From Gammaproteobacteria bacterium (GTDB taxonomy: Bacteria; Pseudomonadota; Gammaproteobacteria; UBA11654), in assembly GCA_018672815.1 (NCBI GenBank), contig JABHDX010000118.1, positions 1 through 64,000 on the forward strand: a DNA stretch of 64,000 nt, given 5' to 3'. This document shows, piece by piece, positions 1-10,208 of the stretch (the first letter of the stretch is position 1; each line of letters starts with the position of its first letter). A model generated the notes under the pieces. It had not been told where the DNA came from. It searched no databases and was given only the letters and a program-made list of their open reading frames with translations. The translations under genes were made by a program, and so were the position numbers.

Positions 1-130
1 CTCAGCAGGAGTTTCTTCTGCAGCTTCCTCAGCAGGAGTTTCTTCTGCAGCTTCCTCAGCAGGAGTTTCTTCTGCAGCTTCCTCAGCAGGAGTTTCTTCT
101 GCAGCTTCCTCAGCAGGAGTTTCTTCTGCA
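1..130 (-). repeat. Tandem 27-bp repeat inside rpsP
   Basis: Unit starts are at 1, 28, 55, 82 and 109, identical base for base until the last unit breaks at about 130. The array runs off the left edge, so the copy number is unknown (at least 4.8). The unit length is a multiple of three and encodes a nine-residue acidic unit on the minus strand (E-A-A-E-E-T-P-A-E), so copy-number change would keep the frame. Confidence 0.95.
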
Positions 131-456
131 GGAGTTTCTTTTAGTTTCTTTTCTTCTTGTTTAGCTTTTCTTTTTCTGAGTTTACTGACATTCTTGAGTT
201 CTCTTTCATCTCGAGATAAATCTATTAGATTAATTAATTTTTTTACACGATCACTAACTTGTGCTCCCACAGATTGCCAATAAGATAATCTCTCAAGATC
301 TACCCTAATATCTTCTTCATTTTTCTTAGCAGTCGGGTTATAAAAACCTATACGTTCTATATATTTTCCATCTCTGCTACTTCTACTATCTGTAGCTACT
401 ATATGATAAAAAGGACGTTTCTTTGAACCACCTCTTGATAATCTAATTTTAACCAT
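1..456 (-). CDS. rpsP: 30S ribosomal protein S16, C-terminal part beyond window edge
   Basis: Small-subunit ribosomal protein bS16, a 16S rRNA assembly protein. The frame starts at ATG 456-454 and begins [20 protein letters not shown], the hallmark S16 N-terminus; the [12 protein letters not shown] segment follows. The usual protein is about 80-90 residues, but here 152 residues are visible and the frame is still open at base 1. After the S16 core (about residue 85) comes a Lys/Arg-rich linker. It is followed by a repeated nine-residue Glu/Ala/Pro/Thr unit encoded by perfect 27-base repeats. The gene is divergent from the CBS protein at 603. In relatives rimM-trmD-rplS follow, which would lie outside the window. 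Identity is secure; the tail function is unknown. Confidence 0.95.
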   Translation of the reverse strand, partial: MVKIRLSRGGSKKRPFYHIVATDSRSSRDGKYIERIGFYNPTAKKNEEDIRVDLERLSYWQSVGAQVSDRVKKLINLIDLSRDERELKNVSKLRKRKAKQEEKKLKETPAEETPAEEAAEETPAEEAAEETPAEEAAEETPAEEAAEETPAE

Positions 457-602
457 TTTATAACCCTTTTAAGTTTACAATTACAATGTATATGGCGCAG
501 GATTGTACGATAATTTTTTATTATTAGCCATAATGTTTTCTTGACAGTTATGAAATCTCTTATCAAAATACACTAATTACAATAATAAAGGAGTCGCTGT
601 CT
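457..602. promoter_or_regulatory. Divergent intergenic region between rpsP and the CorB-like gene
   Basis: This 146-base gap separates two divergently transcribed genes, so it must carry a promoter for each, although no convincing -35/-10 pair was assigned by eye. A Shine-Dalgarno AAAGGAG at 587-593 serves the TTG start at 603. The ffh gene that often sits between yfjD/corB and rpsP in gammaproteobacteria is not here. Confidence 0.5.
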
Positions 603-1889
603 TTGAGCGATGATATCCCTTTAGGGACACTTTTTACAATACTGGCTTTGTTAATAATACTGTCAGCCTTCTTTGCTGGAACAGAAACGGCATTGATGCG
701 TCTGAATAAATATCGTGTCAGAAATCTATCAAAAAAAGGAAACAAAGGGGCAATATTAGCTGAAAAGCTTTTAAAACAGCCCGATAAACTAATTGCGTTT
801 ATTCTATTTGGCAATAATTTAGTCAATTTTGTAGCTGCATCTATAGTAGGTGTGGTCTCAATGCAAATTGGGGGTCCAAGTGGTGTAGCAATAGGTACAT
901 TATTATTTACAATTATAGTTCTATTATTTGCTGATTCAGCACCCAAAACAATAGCTGCTATTTTTCCAGAAAAAATAGCACTGCCTGCGAGTCATATTTA
1001 CTATCCATTAATAAAATTAATGCGCCCATTACTAATAATTATCAATACTTTTACAAATTTACTTTTGAGGTTTCTGAGGGTAAAGCCAAGCGATAATGAT
1101 GAAAAACTTTCTATAGATGAGCTAAAAACATTAATAGGTGATGGTATGACAAAAACCTCTATTGACAGACAAAAAATTATGATGGGTGTGCTTGATCTTG
1201 GCAATATTACCGTTGAAGATATTATGCTTCCACATAATGAAATTATTGGTATCGATTTAAATAAGTCGATCCAAAATAATCAAAAATTAATGGAAGACAA
1301 TATTTACATCTATGTACCTGTATATAAAGACACTCTTGATAAAATCGAGGGTCTACTTAATCTTAATGAATTATTAAAAAAACATAGTTTGAAGTCACTT
1401 GATCATAATCTTATAAAAAAATATATGAAAAAGCCCTATTTCATACCAGAAAAAACAAACTTAAGTCAGCAGTTAATTGAATTTAAAAGCAAAAACCAAA
1501 AGGTAGGGTTTGCTGTTGATGAATATGGAAATATTCAAGGCTTAATCACAATAGAAGATATCTTTGAAGAAATTGTAGGTGACTATCTAGAAGAAACAAA
1601 GAAAATGAATAAAGAGATGAGACCTAAAAAGGATGGCGATAGCTATATAGTAAATGCCTCATCTAATATTAGAACACTTAATAAAATAATGAATTGGAAC
1701 ATCCCTATTGACGAAGCTAAAACTATCAATGGTGCTATTCTTGAAAATTTAGGCTATATTCCTGATGTTGGAGCAAAGTTTTCTCTTGGCGATTACTCAT
1801 TTAGTATTATAGAAACAAAAGAAAATGCTATCGAGTCGGTAAGTATTAAAGCAATAGATTCGAAGTATAAATTGAAAGTTGTATCTTAG
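603..1889 (+). CDS. CNNM/CorB-type membrane protein with CBS domains (YfjD/HlyC family)
   Basis: A 428-residue membrane protein of the DUF21-CBS-CorC_HlyC architecture. Several hydrophobic segments lie in residues 1-160, opening with LFTILALLIILSAFFAGTET. A CBS pair covers about 195-325, including DEYGNIQGLITIEDIFEEIVG, and a transporter-associated C-terminal domain about 340-425. Family members are linked to Mg/Co efflux and metal tolerance. In many gammaproteobacteria yfjD lies near ffh-rpsP, which matches the divergent rpsP. The start is TTG at 603 with AAAGGAG about 9 bases upstream; no ATG precedes it in frame. The 3' end is 3 bases from the stop of the convergent dnaB. The precise substrate is not shown by the sequence. 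Confidence 0.88.
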   Translation: MSDDIPLGTLFTILALLIILSAFFAGTETALMRLNKYRVRNLSKKGNKGAILAEKLLKQPDKLIAFILFGNNLVNFVAASIVGVVSMQIGGPSGVAIGTLLFTIIVLLFADSAPKTIAAIFPEKIALPASHIYYPLIKLMRPLLIIINTFTNLLLRFLRVKPSDNDEKLSIDELKTLIGDGMTKTSIDRQKIMMGVLDLGNITVEDIMLPHNEIIGIDLNKSIQNNQKLMEDNIYIYVPVYKDTLDKIEGLLNLNELLKKHSLKSLDHNLIKKYMKKPYFIPEKTNLSQQLIEFKSKNQKVGFAVDEYGNIQGLITIEDIFEEIVGDYLEETKKMNKEMRPKKDGDSYIVNASSNIRTLNKIMNWNIPIDEAKTINGAILENLGYIPDVGAKFSLGDYSFSIIETKENAIESVSIKAIDSKYKLKVVS

Positions 1890-1892
1890 CTT

Positions 1893-3278
1893 TTAAAGAT
1901 CCTCGTACTCAGGAGCCCAATTTTCAAATTTCGTATACCTACCCAAGAACGTTAAATTAAAACTTCCTATGGCGCCATTTCTTTGTTTTGCTATATCAAT
2001 TAATGCAATACCCTTCTTATCTGTTTCCGGATCATAAACTTCTTCACGATATATAAAAGCTATCAAATCAGCATCTTGCTCAATAGCACCAGATTCTCTT
2101 AAATCTGACATTTGAGGCTTTTTGTCAGTTCTTTGTTCAACACTTCTATTCAATTGAGATAGTGCAATAATCGGTATATTTAGCTCTCTTGCTAGTGCTT
2201 TTAGATTTCTAGATATTTCAGAGATCTCAGTAGCTCTATTCTCCTTAGTTCCACTAACCTGCATTAATTGTAGATAATCAATAACTATAAGTGATAGACC
2301 TTTTTCTCTTTGAATTCTTCTTGCTCGTGCTCTAATTTCTATAGGATTCAACGACGGTGTATCGTCTATAAATATTGGAGCATTTCTCATCTGTTGAATT
2401 GCCCCATCTATTCTATGCCAATCTTTTTCTTCTAACTTTCCTGTCTTAACTGAATGAGCATTTACTCTCCCTAAGGAAGAGATCATTCTTTGTGCCAACG
2501 AACTAGCTGACATCTCCATGCTAAATATTGCGACGGGTTTATTATCTGCTAAAGCAACATGTTCAGCAATATTAAGAGCGAATGCTGTTTTACCCATAGA
2601 TGGTCTTCCAGCTATAATAATAAGCTCACCTTTCTGAAGTCCTGCTGTTATCTTATCAAGTTCTCTAAAACCTGACTCTACTCCAGTTAGTCCCCCTCCT
2701 CCTTGCGATCTTTGGTCTAATTCATCATACGCTTCTTTAACAAGGTCTTTCATATTTGAAAAGCTTACATTCCTGTTTCCTCTTTCTGCAATTTCGAAGA
2801 TATTTGCTTCCGCCTGGTCGACTAATTCTGATGGACTTCTGCCTTCAGGCTGATAAGCACTTTGGGTAATCTCATTACTGATTGATATAAGATCCCTAAG
2901 TAATGCTTTTTCTCTTATAATCTTTGCATATTCTTTTATATTTGAGTTGCCAGCTGTATTCTCTATTAAATTAGCTAAATAATCGATTGCAGGCGTGACT
3001 TCAAAATTACCTGATGAATCTAAAAAATCAGATACAGTAAGCAAATCAGTAACTTTACTCTGCTCTGAAAGAGTCTGGACAGCATTGAAAATAGATTTAT
3101 TTTCGCTTCGATAAAAATCTTGTTCAGAAACTATATCTGCAATTTTTTCATAAGCTTGACTGTCTGGATCCAACATCAATCCGCCTAATAAAGCAGATTC
3201 TGCATCTGGGGAGTGAGGAGGTAATTTTAAATGGCCTAAAGACTCTATATTTTTTTTTGATTCAGCTATATTCGCCAT
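1893..3278 (-). CDS. dnaB: Replicative DNA helicase
   Basis: Hexameric 5'-3' helicase that unwinds the fork and recruits primase. The 461-residue length is normal. The N-terminal primase-interacting domain covers about residues 20-125. The RecA-like F4 helicase domain has Walker A GRPSMGKTAF at about 224-233 and Walker B region VIDYLQLM near 330. The late segment with SQLNRSVEQR and SDLRESGAIEQDAD is diagnostic. No intein interrupts it. The ATG directly abuts the rplI stop, so it is the last gene of the rpsF-rpsR-rplI-dnaB operon, an order shared with many proteobacteria. Confidence 0.98.
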   Translation of the reverse strand: MANIAESKKNIESLGHLKLPPHSPDAESALLGGLMLDPDSQAYEKIADIVSEQDFYRSENKSIFNAVQTLSEQSKVTDLLTVSDFLDSSGNFEVTPAIDYLANLIENTAGNSNIKEYAKIIREKALLRDLISISNEITQSAYQPEGRSPSELVDQAEANIFEIAERGNRNVSFSNMKDLVKEAYDELDQRSQGGGGLTGVESGFRELDKITAGLQKGELIIIAGRPSMGKTAFALNIAEHVALADNKPVAIFSMEMSASSLAQRMISSLGRVNAHSVKTGKLEEKDWHRIDGAIQQMRNAPIFIDDTPSLNPIEIRARARRIQREKGLSLIVIDYLQLMQVSGTKENRATEISEISRNLKALARELNIPIIALSQLNRSVEQRTDKKPQMSDLRESGAIEQDADLIAFIYREEVYDPETDKKGIALIDIAKQRNGAIGSFNLTFLGRYTKFENWAPEYEDL

Positions 3279-3809
3279 TTATTCGGATTCTTGGATAATT
3301 TCTTTTTCTTCTTCGATATTATCTATTTCTTCTTCTGAATCCAAAGTATTTTTTATAGCAATCTCTCCACCTACTACATTAACATTAATGTTAACTTTTA
3401 TATCTGAATGAAATACAAGTGAAACTTCGTGCATACCGATAGATTTGATTGGACCATCAGGCAGGTTAATTACACTTCTTTCTAGCTCATAACCATTTTC
3501 TTCGGCGCTATTTGAAATATCTATAGTGCCAATAGATCCATATAAATTACCATCTTCGGTAATATTAGCTTTTATCGTCAACATTACATTTTCAAACTTA
3601 CTTGCTTTTTCTTTAAGTATTGCTAATTCTTCATTTTGCTTAGTCTCTAATTCTGCTTTTTGTTTTTCTAGTAATTTAATATTTTCTTTTGTTGCAAACG
3701 CTGCTTTACCTTGAGGCACAAGATAGTTTCTTCCATAGCCTGGTCTGACTGTAACTAAGTCACCAATTTCTCCAAGATTCTTAATAGTTTCTTTTAATAT
3801 AACTTCCAT
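3279..3809 (-). CDS. rplI: 50S ribosomal protein L9 with acidic C-terminal tail
   Basis: Large-subunit protein bL9, which binds 23S rRNA near the L1 stalk and affects frame maintenance. The N-domain starts MEVILKETIKNLGEIGDLV and carries the conserved VRPGYGRNYLVPQGKA; the central helix and C-domain follow. At 176 residues it is about 25 longer than usual. The extension is almost all Glu/Asp/Ile and ends EEEKEIIQESE. It is operon-linked between rpsR and dnaB. The tail parallels the acidic tails of S6 and S16 in this window. Confidence 0.97.
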   Translation of the reverse strand: MEVILKETIKNLGEIGDLVTVRPGYGRNYLVPQGKAAFATKENIKLLEKQKAELETKQNEELAILKEKASKFENVMLTIKANITEDGNLYGSIGTIDISNSAEENGYELERSVINLPDGPIKSIGMHEVSLVFHSDIKVNINVNVVGGEIAIKNTLDSEEEIDNIEEEKEIIQESE

Positions 3810-3832
3810 TTATTTTCTCTCTTAGATTTTGA

Positions 3833-4099
3833 TTACGAATGTTGATCTGTGAATGGTAGCAATGCTAAAAATCTTGCTCGTTTAATAGCAGTAGTTAATT
3901 GGGTTTGAAAGTGACTTTTAGTTCCAGTAATTCTACTCGGTATAATTTTTCCAGTTTCAGTAATATACTTCTTCAGAACTTCAATATCCTTATAATCTAT
4001 TTGCTCAACCCCTTCAGCTGTAAATTTACAATACTTATTAGTATTTCTATTTAAATTTTTCTTCCTCTTAAAACCTTTCTTATTTTTACTCTTTTTCAT
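3833..4099 (-). CDS. rpsR: 30S ribosomal protein S18
   Basis: bS18, which forms a heterodimer with S6 on the platform of the small subunit. The conserved body has [31 protein letters not shown] and [14 protein letters not shown]. At 88 residues it is about 13 longer than the E. coli protein because of a Lys/Arg/Asn-rich N-terminal leader before CKFTAEGV. The ATG lies inside the end of rpsF (14-base overlap), pointing to translational coupling. The priB gene found between rpsF and rpsR in enterics is absent. Confidence 0.96.
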   Translation of the reverse strand: MKKSKNKKGFKRKKNLNRNTNKYCKFTAEGVEQIDYKDIEVLKKYITETGKIIPSRITGTKSHFQTQLTTAIKRARFLALLPFTDQHS

Positions 4100-4553
4100 C
4101 AGTTATTTCCTCTTTATCTTTTGTAGCTAGCTCTGATTCAATTTCCTCTTTATCAGAAGAATCTTTTTTCTTTTCTTCTGGTTTGTTTATTTTCTTATCC
4201 TTAGATTCATATTTTTCTTTTTTGTCTTCTTTTTTATGTATCTGATATAACTTCGAAGGTCCAGTTTCAGCTTTTTTCATTCTCAAACATAAATGCCTCA
4301 TTATGGAATCATTGTATTTAAAAGACGTTTCTATTTCTTGGATTGTTGAATCATCGCATTCAATATTCATCAAAACATAATGCGCTTTGTGCATGTCTTG
4401 TATCGTATAGGCTAATTGGATTCTACCAATATCTTCTACTCGATGTATTTGTCCATCATTTTTAGTGATTATATCTTGGTATCGTTTGAGCATATCTTGG
4501 AGTTGCTCACTTTGATCTGGATGAACTAGAAGTACTAATTCGTAATGTCTCAT
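4086..4553 (-). CDS. rpsF: 30S ribosomal protein S6 with long charged tail
   Basis: bS6, the first gene of the rpsF-rpsR-rplI-dnaB operon. The ferredoxin-like core (about 1-95) starts [17 protein letters not shown] and has [20 protein letters not shown]. After the core a 50-residue Lys/Glu/Asp tail follows, making 155 residues, longer than the E. coli form. In E. coli RimK adds glutamates to the S6 C-terminus; here the last residues are already acidic (EEITDEKE). A 100-base leader separates the gene from rlmB. I did not find a clear S6:S18 autoregulatory stem by eye. Confidence 0.96.
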   Translation of the reverse strand: MRHYELVLLVHPDQSEQLQDMLKRYQDIITKNDGQIHRVEDIGRIQLAYTIQDMHKAHYVLMNIECDDSTIQEIETSFKYNDSIMRHLCLRMKKAETGPSKLYQIHKKEDKKEKYESKDKKINKPEEKKKDSSDKEEIESELATKDKEEITDEKE

Positions 4554-4653
4554 ATTTCCCCTTTTGGTTTAAAGCTACCTTATTATTAAGTGCAGCAAGG
4601 TTATTTCTAACTTAAGGAAAAGAATCCTACTTTAATTGATCAAACTATTCAAA

Positions 4654-5397
4654 CTAAATATACAATCTTTGCCTAATAGCCTCGTATAATAAGATTCCAC
4701 AAGCAACAGATACATTGAGACTATTTACAGGCCCTTTCATTGGAATAGAAACTAAATAATCGCAATTCTTCTCTGTTAAATATCTGATACCTTTTTCTTC
4801 TGAGCCAACTATGATAGCTATAGGCTGATTAAAATCTATTTCATTATAGTTAGTTAATGCAGAATCAGATGAGCCGCAAATCCATACTCCATTTTTCTTC
4901 AAAGCCTTAATGAAATTGGATAGATTAGATACATATGCTGTGTTTGTTAATTCAGACGCTCCTGAAGAAACTTTACTTAGAACAGGACTATCAAGGTTTA
5001 CCCTATTTTTAGGTATAACTACCATGTCAACACCTGATGCATTAGCTGTCCTATAACATGCTCCAATATTTCTTGGGTCTTCAAGACCATCTAAAATAAG
5101 AATTAAAGGATTACGAATTGTGTCCAAGTATTTAATTGCTGTTTTAGAATTAAATTTTTCTTTGCGTTTTATTAATGCAGCTAAGCCTTGATTTTTTGAC
5201 GTTGCAGTCATTTTATCTAATCTGGATTTAGATATTTTTTTTAATGGAACATTTTTTTCTTCGGTAAGTGCTACGATTTCCTTGAATCTTTTATTGTCAG
5301 AATTCTCTTTTATATAAATTTCAATGAATAATTCTGAATTATAATTAAGAGACTCTAATATGGTGTTTATGCCGTAGATATAGGATGTTTTAGACAT
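4654..5397 (-). CDS. rlmB: 23S rRNA (guanosine-2'-O-)-methyltransferase, TrmH/SpoU family
   Basis: A 247-residue SPOUT methyltransferase expected to 2'-O-methylate a guanosine in 23S rRNA (Gm2251 in E. coli). The N-terminal substrate-binding domain is followed by the SpoU core: LDGLEDPRNIGACYRTANA, then IVGSEEKGI and PMKGPVNSLNVSVACGI, the three knot motifs. The start follows purA by 3 bases, so the genes are co-transcribed. In E. coli nsrR and rnr sit between purA and rlmB; neither is present here. Confidence 0.93.
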   Translation of the reverse strand: MSKTSYIYGINTILESLNYNSELFIEIYIKENSDNKRFKEIVALTEEKNVPLKKISKSRLDKMTATSKNQGLAALIKRKEKFNSKTAIKYLDTIRNPLILILDGLEDPRNIGACYRTANASGVDMVVIPKNRVNLDSPVLSKVSSGASELTNTAYVSNLSNFIKALKKNGVWICGSSDSALTNYNEIDFNQPIAIIVGSEEKGIRYLTEKNCDYLVSIPMKGPVNSLNVSVACGILLYEAIRQRLYI

Positions 5398-5400
5398 TTT

Positions 5401-6693
<1,293 letters not shown>

Positions 6694-6708
6694 TTACTCA
6701 CTCCTATT

Positions 6709-6894
6709 TTATAAAAATCTAAGTATTATCACGCCCATTATAATGAGAAATAATCCAAAGAAACGAAGCGTACTCTCATTAATCTCATTCAATTGAACTA
6801 AAGATTTTTTATACCACGATGGAGAGATAAATGGAATAAGCCCTTCAAATATGAAAAAGAAACTTATACCAATAAATAATTCTTTCAGCCCCAT
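6709..6894 (-). CDS. DUF2065 small membrane protein (YjeT-like)
   Basis: A 61-residue protein with two hydrophobic helices, about residues 6-24 and 43-60. A short polar loop contains SPSWYKK, the typical DUF2065 pattern. The gene lies between hflC and purA, exactly the yjeT position in E. coli. The function of the family is unknown. Context suggests a small inner-membrane protein co-expressed with the HflKC complex. Confidence 0.85.
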   Translation of the reverse strand: MGLKELFIGISFFFIFEGLIPFISPSWYKKSLVQLNEINESTLRFFGLFLIIMGVIILRFL

Positions 6895-6916
6895 AATGAA
6901 TAAAAATTAAAAACTG

Positions 6917-7780
6917 TTATTTGGTTGATTCTTGATTTTTTAAATATTTAAAAAAGTCACCTTTACCATCTAATACCAATACATCATTGCCTGTTCCAAT
7001 AGAATTCTTATAGGCTTCTATGCTTCGATAAAAAGAATAAAATTCTTTGTCAGCATTAAATGCTGTGGCATATATATTTGCTGATGTAGCATCTCCCGAC
7101 CCTCTAATTTTTTGAGAATCTCTATAGGCATTGGCAAGGATAACAGTTCTTTCTCTTGCTGCTTCGGCTCTAATAATTGTTGCAGACTCTGATCCTTCAG
7201 CTCTTAGTTCTGATGCAACCCGTGCTCTCTCTTGTCTCATTCTATTGTAGACAGATTCACTTACCTCACCAGAAAGTTCAATTTTCTTAACTCGAACATC
7301 TATTAGTTCAATTCCTAGATTTTTTGCATTCATGGTAGCTGCTTTTAACATTCCAGCCATTACCTCTCTTCTCTCTTTGGAAACCACTTCTATGACTGTT
7401 CTTTTAGCAAATTCAGAACGGATACCATCTTTGACAGTTTCTAATAATCTTTGAGCAGCAATAAGTTCATCACCGCCTGTTGATCTATAATATTCTTGTG
7501 TATCAGCAATTTTCCATTTGATGAAAAAATCAACATAGAGATTTTTCTTTTCTTGAGTAAGGAATAATTCTTGTGGATTATTAATCGTTAATAACTGCTT
7601 ACTATATTTTTGAACATTATTAACAAAAGGAACTTTAAAATGAATACCAGGCTCATAATCAGACTTAATGACTTCACCGAATCTGAACTTCAAAGCATGT
7701 TCTCTTTCATCTACTATAAATATTGAATTTGAAATTACTATAAATGTAATAACCAATATAAAGGTTAGAATATTTTTCAT
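6917..7780 (-). CDS. hflC: HflC, SPFH-domain regulator of FtsH protease
   Basis: Inner-membrane SPFH/band-7 protein that with HflK forms a cage around FtsH and modulates membrane-protein turnover. At 287 residues it has an N-terminal anchor (about 5-22), then VDEREHALKFRFGEVI and the SPFH fold. A helical segment rich in RAEGSESATIIRAEAARERT follows. Its ATG shares one base with the hflK stop (TAATG), so translation is coupled. Confidence 0.96.
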   Translation of the reverse strand: MKNILTFILVITFIVISNSIFIVDEREHALKFRFGEVIKSDYEPGIHFKVPFVNNVQKYSKQLLTINNPQELFLTQEKKNLYVDFFIKWKIADTQEYYRSTGGDELIAAQRLLETVKDGIRSEFAKRTVIEVVSKERREVMAGMLKAATMNAKNLGIELIDVRVKKIELSGEVSESVYNRMRQERARVASELRAEGSESATIIRAEAARERTVILANAYRDSQKIRGSGDATSANIYATAFNADKEFYSFYRSIEAYKNSIGTGNDVLVLDGKGDFFKYLKNQESTK

Positions 7781-8895
7781 TATCTTACCCTCCTCATTCT
7801 GGAATCTTGATTTTGATTCATCTGTTGTCTATTCTCAATTGCTTGGCCTTTATTGATAGTAATCTCTGATCGATCTTGCTTTGGATTATTTTGAATTAAC
7901 TTATCAATTGGGAGATATAGTAAGCTTCCATTACCTTCTGAGCCCATAAGTACCTTATTGGAATTAAGATAAACATCTTCCATTGCCTCAATGTAAAGTC
8001 TTTCACGAGTTACTTCAGGAGCTCTTTGGTATTCAACTAGCAATTTAGTAAACCTGTCTGCTTCACCTTCAGAATCAGCTATTACTTTTTCTTTATACGC
8101 TTCAGCTTCTTGTATCATTTTTGCAGCTTCACCTCTAGCTTTTGGTACAATATCATTAGCATAAGCTTCTGCTTCAAAAGATAAACGTTCCTTATCTTCT
8201 CTTGCTTTAATAGCGTCTTGAACTGCGTCTTCAACTTGGAGCGGAAAATTTGCATCCTGCAGATTAACTTTGGTTACACTGATACCAGTACCATACTCAT
8301 CAAGTGTCTGCTGAATAAGTTCTTGAGTTCTTAATGCGATTTCTGTTCTTCCTTCTGTCAAAACAAAATCAAGTTTACTTTTTCCAGCCACTTCTCGAAT
8401 TGCGCTTTCACTTACTTCGCTTAGAGTTGCTTCTGCATCTCTGACATTAAATAAATAATCAACCGGGTTACTTTTTCTATATTGGACTACTAAATCCACA
8501 ACTATAATATTCTCATCTGAAGTCAACATGGTGGTTTGCTGTTTAAATCTATTAACAACATTTACATTTACTACTTCAACTGATTCAAATGGCCATGGAG
8601 CTCTCCAACTCAAACCAGGCATTGTTGTTTCACTGTATTCGCCAAACCTTAATACAACACCACGTTCAGAGTCATCAATTTGGTAAAGACCCGATAACAT
8701 CCAAATAAAGAATCCCATAACGATAAGCAGATACATAGGTGGCCCTTTAGGCTTTTTGGAACTACCGCCAGGTTTTCCACCAAATAATTTATTAAATCTT
8801 TTCTGCCACTCTGCAACAATTTGGTCCAAATCTGGTGGTTGGCCATTATTTGCATCCCATGGAGACTTGCCATTTCCTTGATCATTAAATGCCAT
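7780..8895 (-). CDS. hflK: HflK, SPFH-domain regulator of FtsH protease
   Basis: Partner of HflC. At 371 residues it has the Gly/Pro-rich cytoplasmic N-terminus with WDANNGQPPDLDQI. A single transmembrane helix lies at about 53-70, then QIDDSERGVVLRFGEYSE opens the SPFH domain. A coiled helical region (EAEAYANDIVPKARGEAAKM) precedes the Gln/Asn-rich C-terminus. The gene lies 2 bases after hflX. The start ATG and the following MAFNDQGNGKSPWD match the family. Confidence 0.96.
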   Translation of the reverse strand: MAFNDQGNGKSPWDANNGQPPDLDQIVAEWQKRFNKLFGGKPGGSSKKPKGPPMYLLIVMGFFIWMLSGLYQIDDSERGVVLRFGEYSETTMPGLSWRAPWPFESVEVVNVNVVNRFKQQTTMLTSDENIIVVDLVVQYRKSNPVDYLFNVRDAEATLSEVSESAIREVAGKSKLDFVLTEGRTEIALRTQELIQQTLDEYGTGISVTKVNLQDANFPLQVEDAVQDAIKAREDKERLSFEAEAYANDIVPKARGEAAKMIQEAEAYKEKVIADSEGEADRFTKLLVEYQRAPEVTRERLYIEAMEDVYLNSNKVLMGSEGNGSLLYLPIDKLIQNNPKQDRSEITINKGQAIENRQQMNQNQDSRMRRVR

Positions 8896-8897
8896 AA

Positions 8898-10208
8898 TTA
8901 TTTCTTCACTCCTACATTTTTATCTAATTTTTGTTTTAACATCTGTAGTTTACTCTCAACTACATGAATGTTTATATGTTTTTTCAATTTCTTTAAGTTT
9001 TTTATATCTATCTCGATAACGAGCTCTAGTAAATTATCATCTATAATGGTTTCTTGAACAACACTCGACTTAGAATATATTAAAGCTCGATCTTTTGATT
9101 GATCGATATTAATTCGAATTAACGCAGTAATTGGTTCTGGTTTAATTTTTTTAGATATTGCATCTAATAAATTCTTAATACCTAAACCGTCTTTAGCTGA
9201 GATTTGTATATTGTCGGTATCATTGATCAGATCTATTTTCTTTGTTATAAGATCAACCTTATTATAAACATTTATTACAGGTATTTTATTTGCTCCTATT
9301 GTCTCTAGGACTTCATCTACAGACCTTTTATTTTGATGCATAAATTTATCACTTACATCGAGTACATGAATCAATACATCTGCATTGGATACTTCTTCTA
9401 GAGTTGATAAAAATGCTTCTATTAATTCGCTAGGCAGTTCTTTAATAAAACCAACTGTGTCACTTAGGATTGCTTTTCTATTTTTTGGTAAACCTATAGA
9501 TTTAAATACAGGATCAAGTGTTGCAAAAAGCTTATCTTCAGCTAAAGCATTAGCTCCACATAATGAGTTAAAAAGTGTTGTTTTTCCAGCATTGGTATAA
9601 CCTACTAAAGCAACATTCTTCATGACTTTATTTCTAGATTTGCGAGTCGTCTTTCTTTGTACCCTTATCTTTTTAAGTTTTGATTTAATGGATTTAATAC
9701 GATGTTGAATTAGTCTTCGATCAGTTTCAAGTTGTGTTTCTCCTGGTCCTCTAAGGCCAATTCCACCTTTTTGTCTTTCCAGATGAGTCCACCCTCGTAT
9801 TAATCGCGTAGATAGATGGGTGAGTTGTGCTAATTCTACTTGAAGTTTACCAGTATTAGTTCTCGCTCTTTGAGCAAATATATCAAGAATCAACCTAGTT
9901 CTATCTATAACTCTAACTTTGAAGAATTGTTCTAAATTGCGTTCTTGTGATGCAGACAAGCTATAATTAAAGACAATTAAATCCGAACAGTTAAGATCGA
10001 TTTCATCCCTAATCTCTTTCATTTTACCTTTTCCTATAAGGCTGCTTCTAAAAAACTTTCTCGCATCAATATAGGTTATACCCCTTACTGCTGCTCCTGT
10101 TGATAAAGTTAATGAAATAAATTCTTCATTATCATACTCGATAGATCCTTTTGTAGATTTGATAATGACAAGATGTGCATTGACAGATTTTTTTTGGAAT
10201 TCAATCAT
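8898..10208 (-). CDS. hflX: GTPase HflX, ribosome-associated
   Basis: An Obg-HflX family GTPase that binds 50S subunits and can split stalled ribosomes. It has 436 residues. The N-terminal HflX domain includes GPGETQLETDRR and a following basic helical stretch. The G domain has G1 GYTNAGKTTLF near 205, G3 SDTVGFI and G4 NKVDL. The ATG overlaps the miaA stop by 4 bases. In most gammaproteobacteria hfq separates miaA and hflX; here there is no room for it. Confidence 0.96.
   Translation of the reverse strand: MIEFQKKSVNAHLVIIKSTKGSIEYDNEEFISLTLSTGAAVRGITYIDARKFFRSSLIGKGKMKEIRDEIDLNCSDLIVFNYSLSASQERNLEQFFKVRVIDRTRLILDIFAQRARTNTGKLQVELAQLTHLSTRLIRGWTHLERQKGGIGLRGPGETQLETDRRLIQHRIKSIKSKLKKIRVQRKTTRKSRNKVMKNVALVGYTNAGKTTLFNSLCGANALAEDKLFATLDPVFKSIGLPKNRKAILSDTVGFIKELPSELIEAFLSTLEEVSNADVLIHVLDVSDKFMHQNKRSVDEVLETIGANKIPVINVYNKVDLITKKIDLINDTDNIQISAKDGLGIKNLLDAISKKIKPEPITALIRINIDQSKDRALIYSKSSVVQETIIDDNLLELVIEIDIKNLKKLKKHINIHVVESKLQMLKQKLDKNVGVKK

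Noticed and set aside
1..130. Short regularly spaced repeats that could suggest a CRISPR array
   Set aside because: The 27-base units are directly tandem, without spacers, and stay in frame within the rpsP coding sequence.
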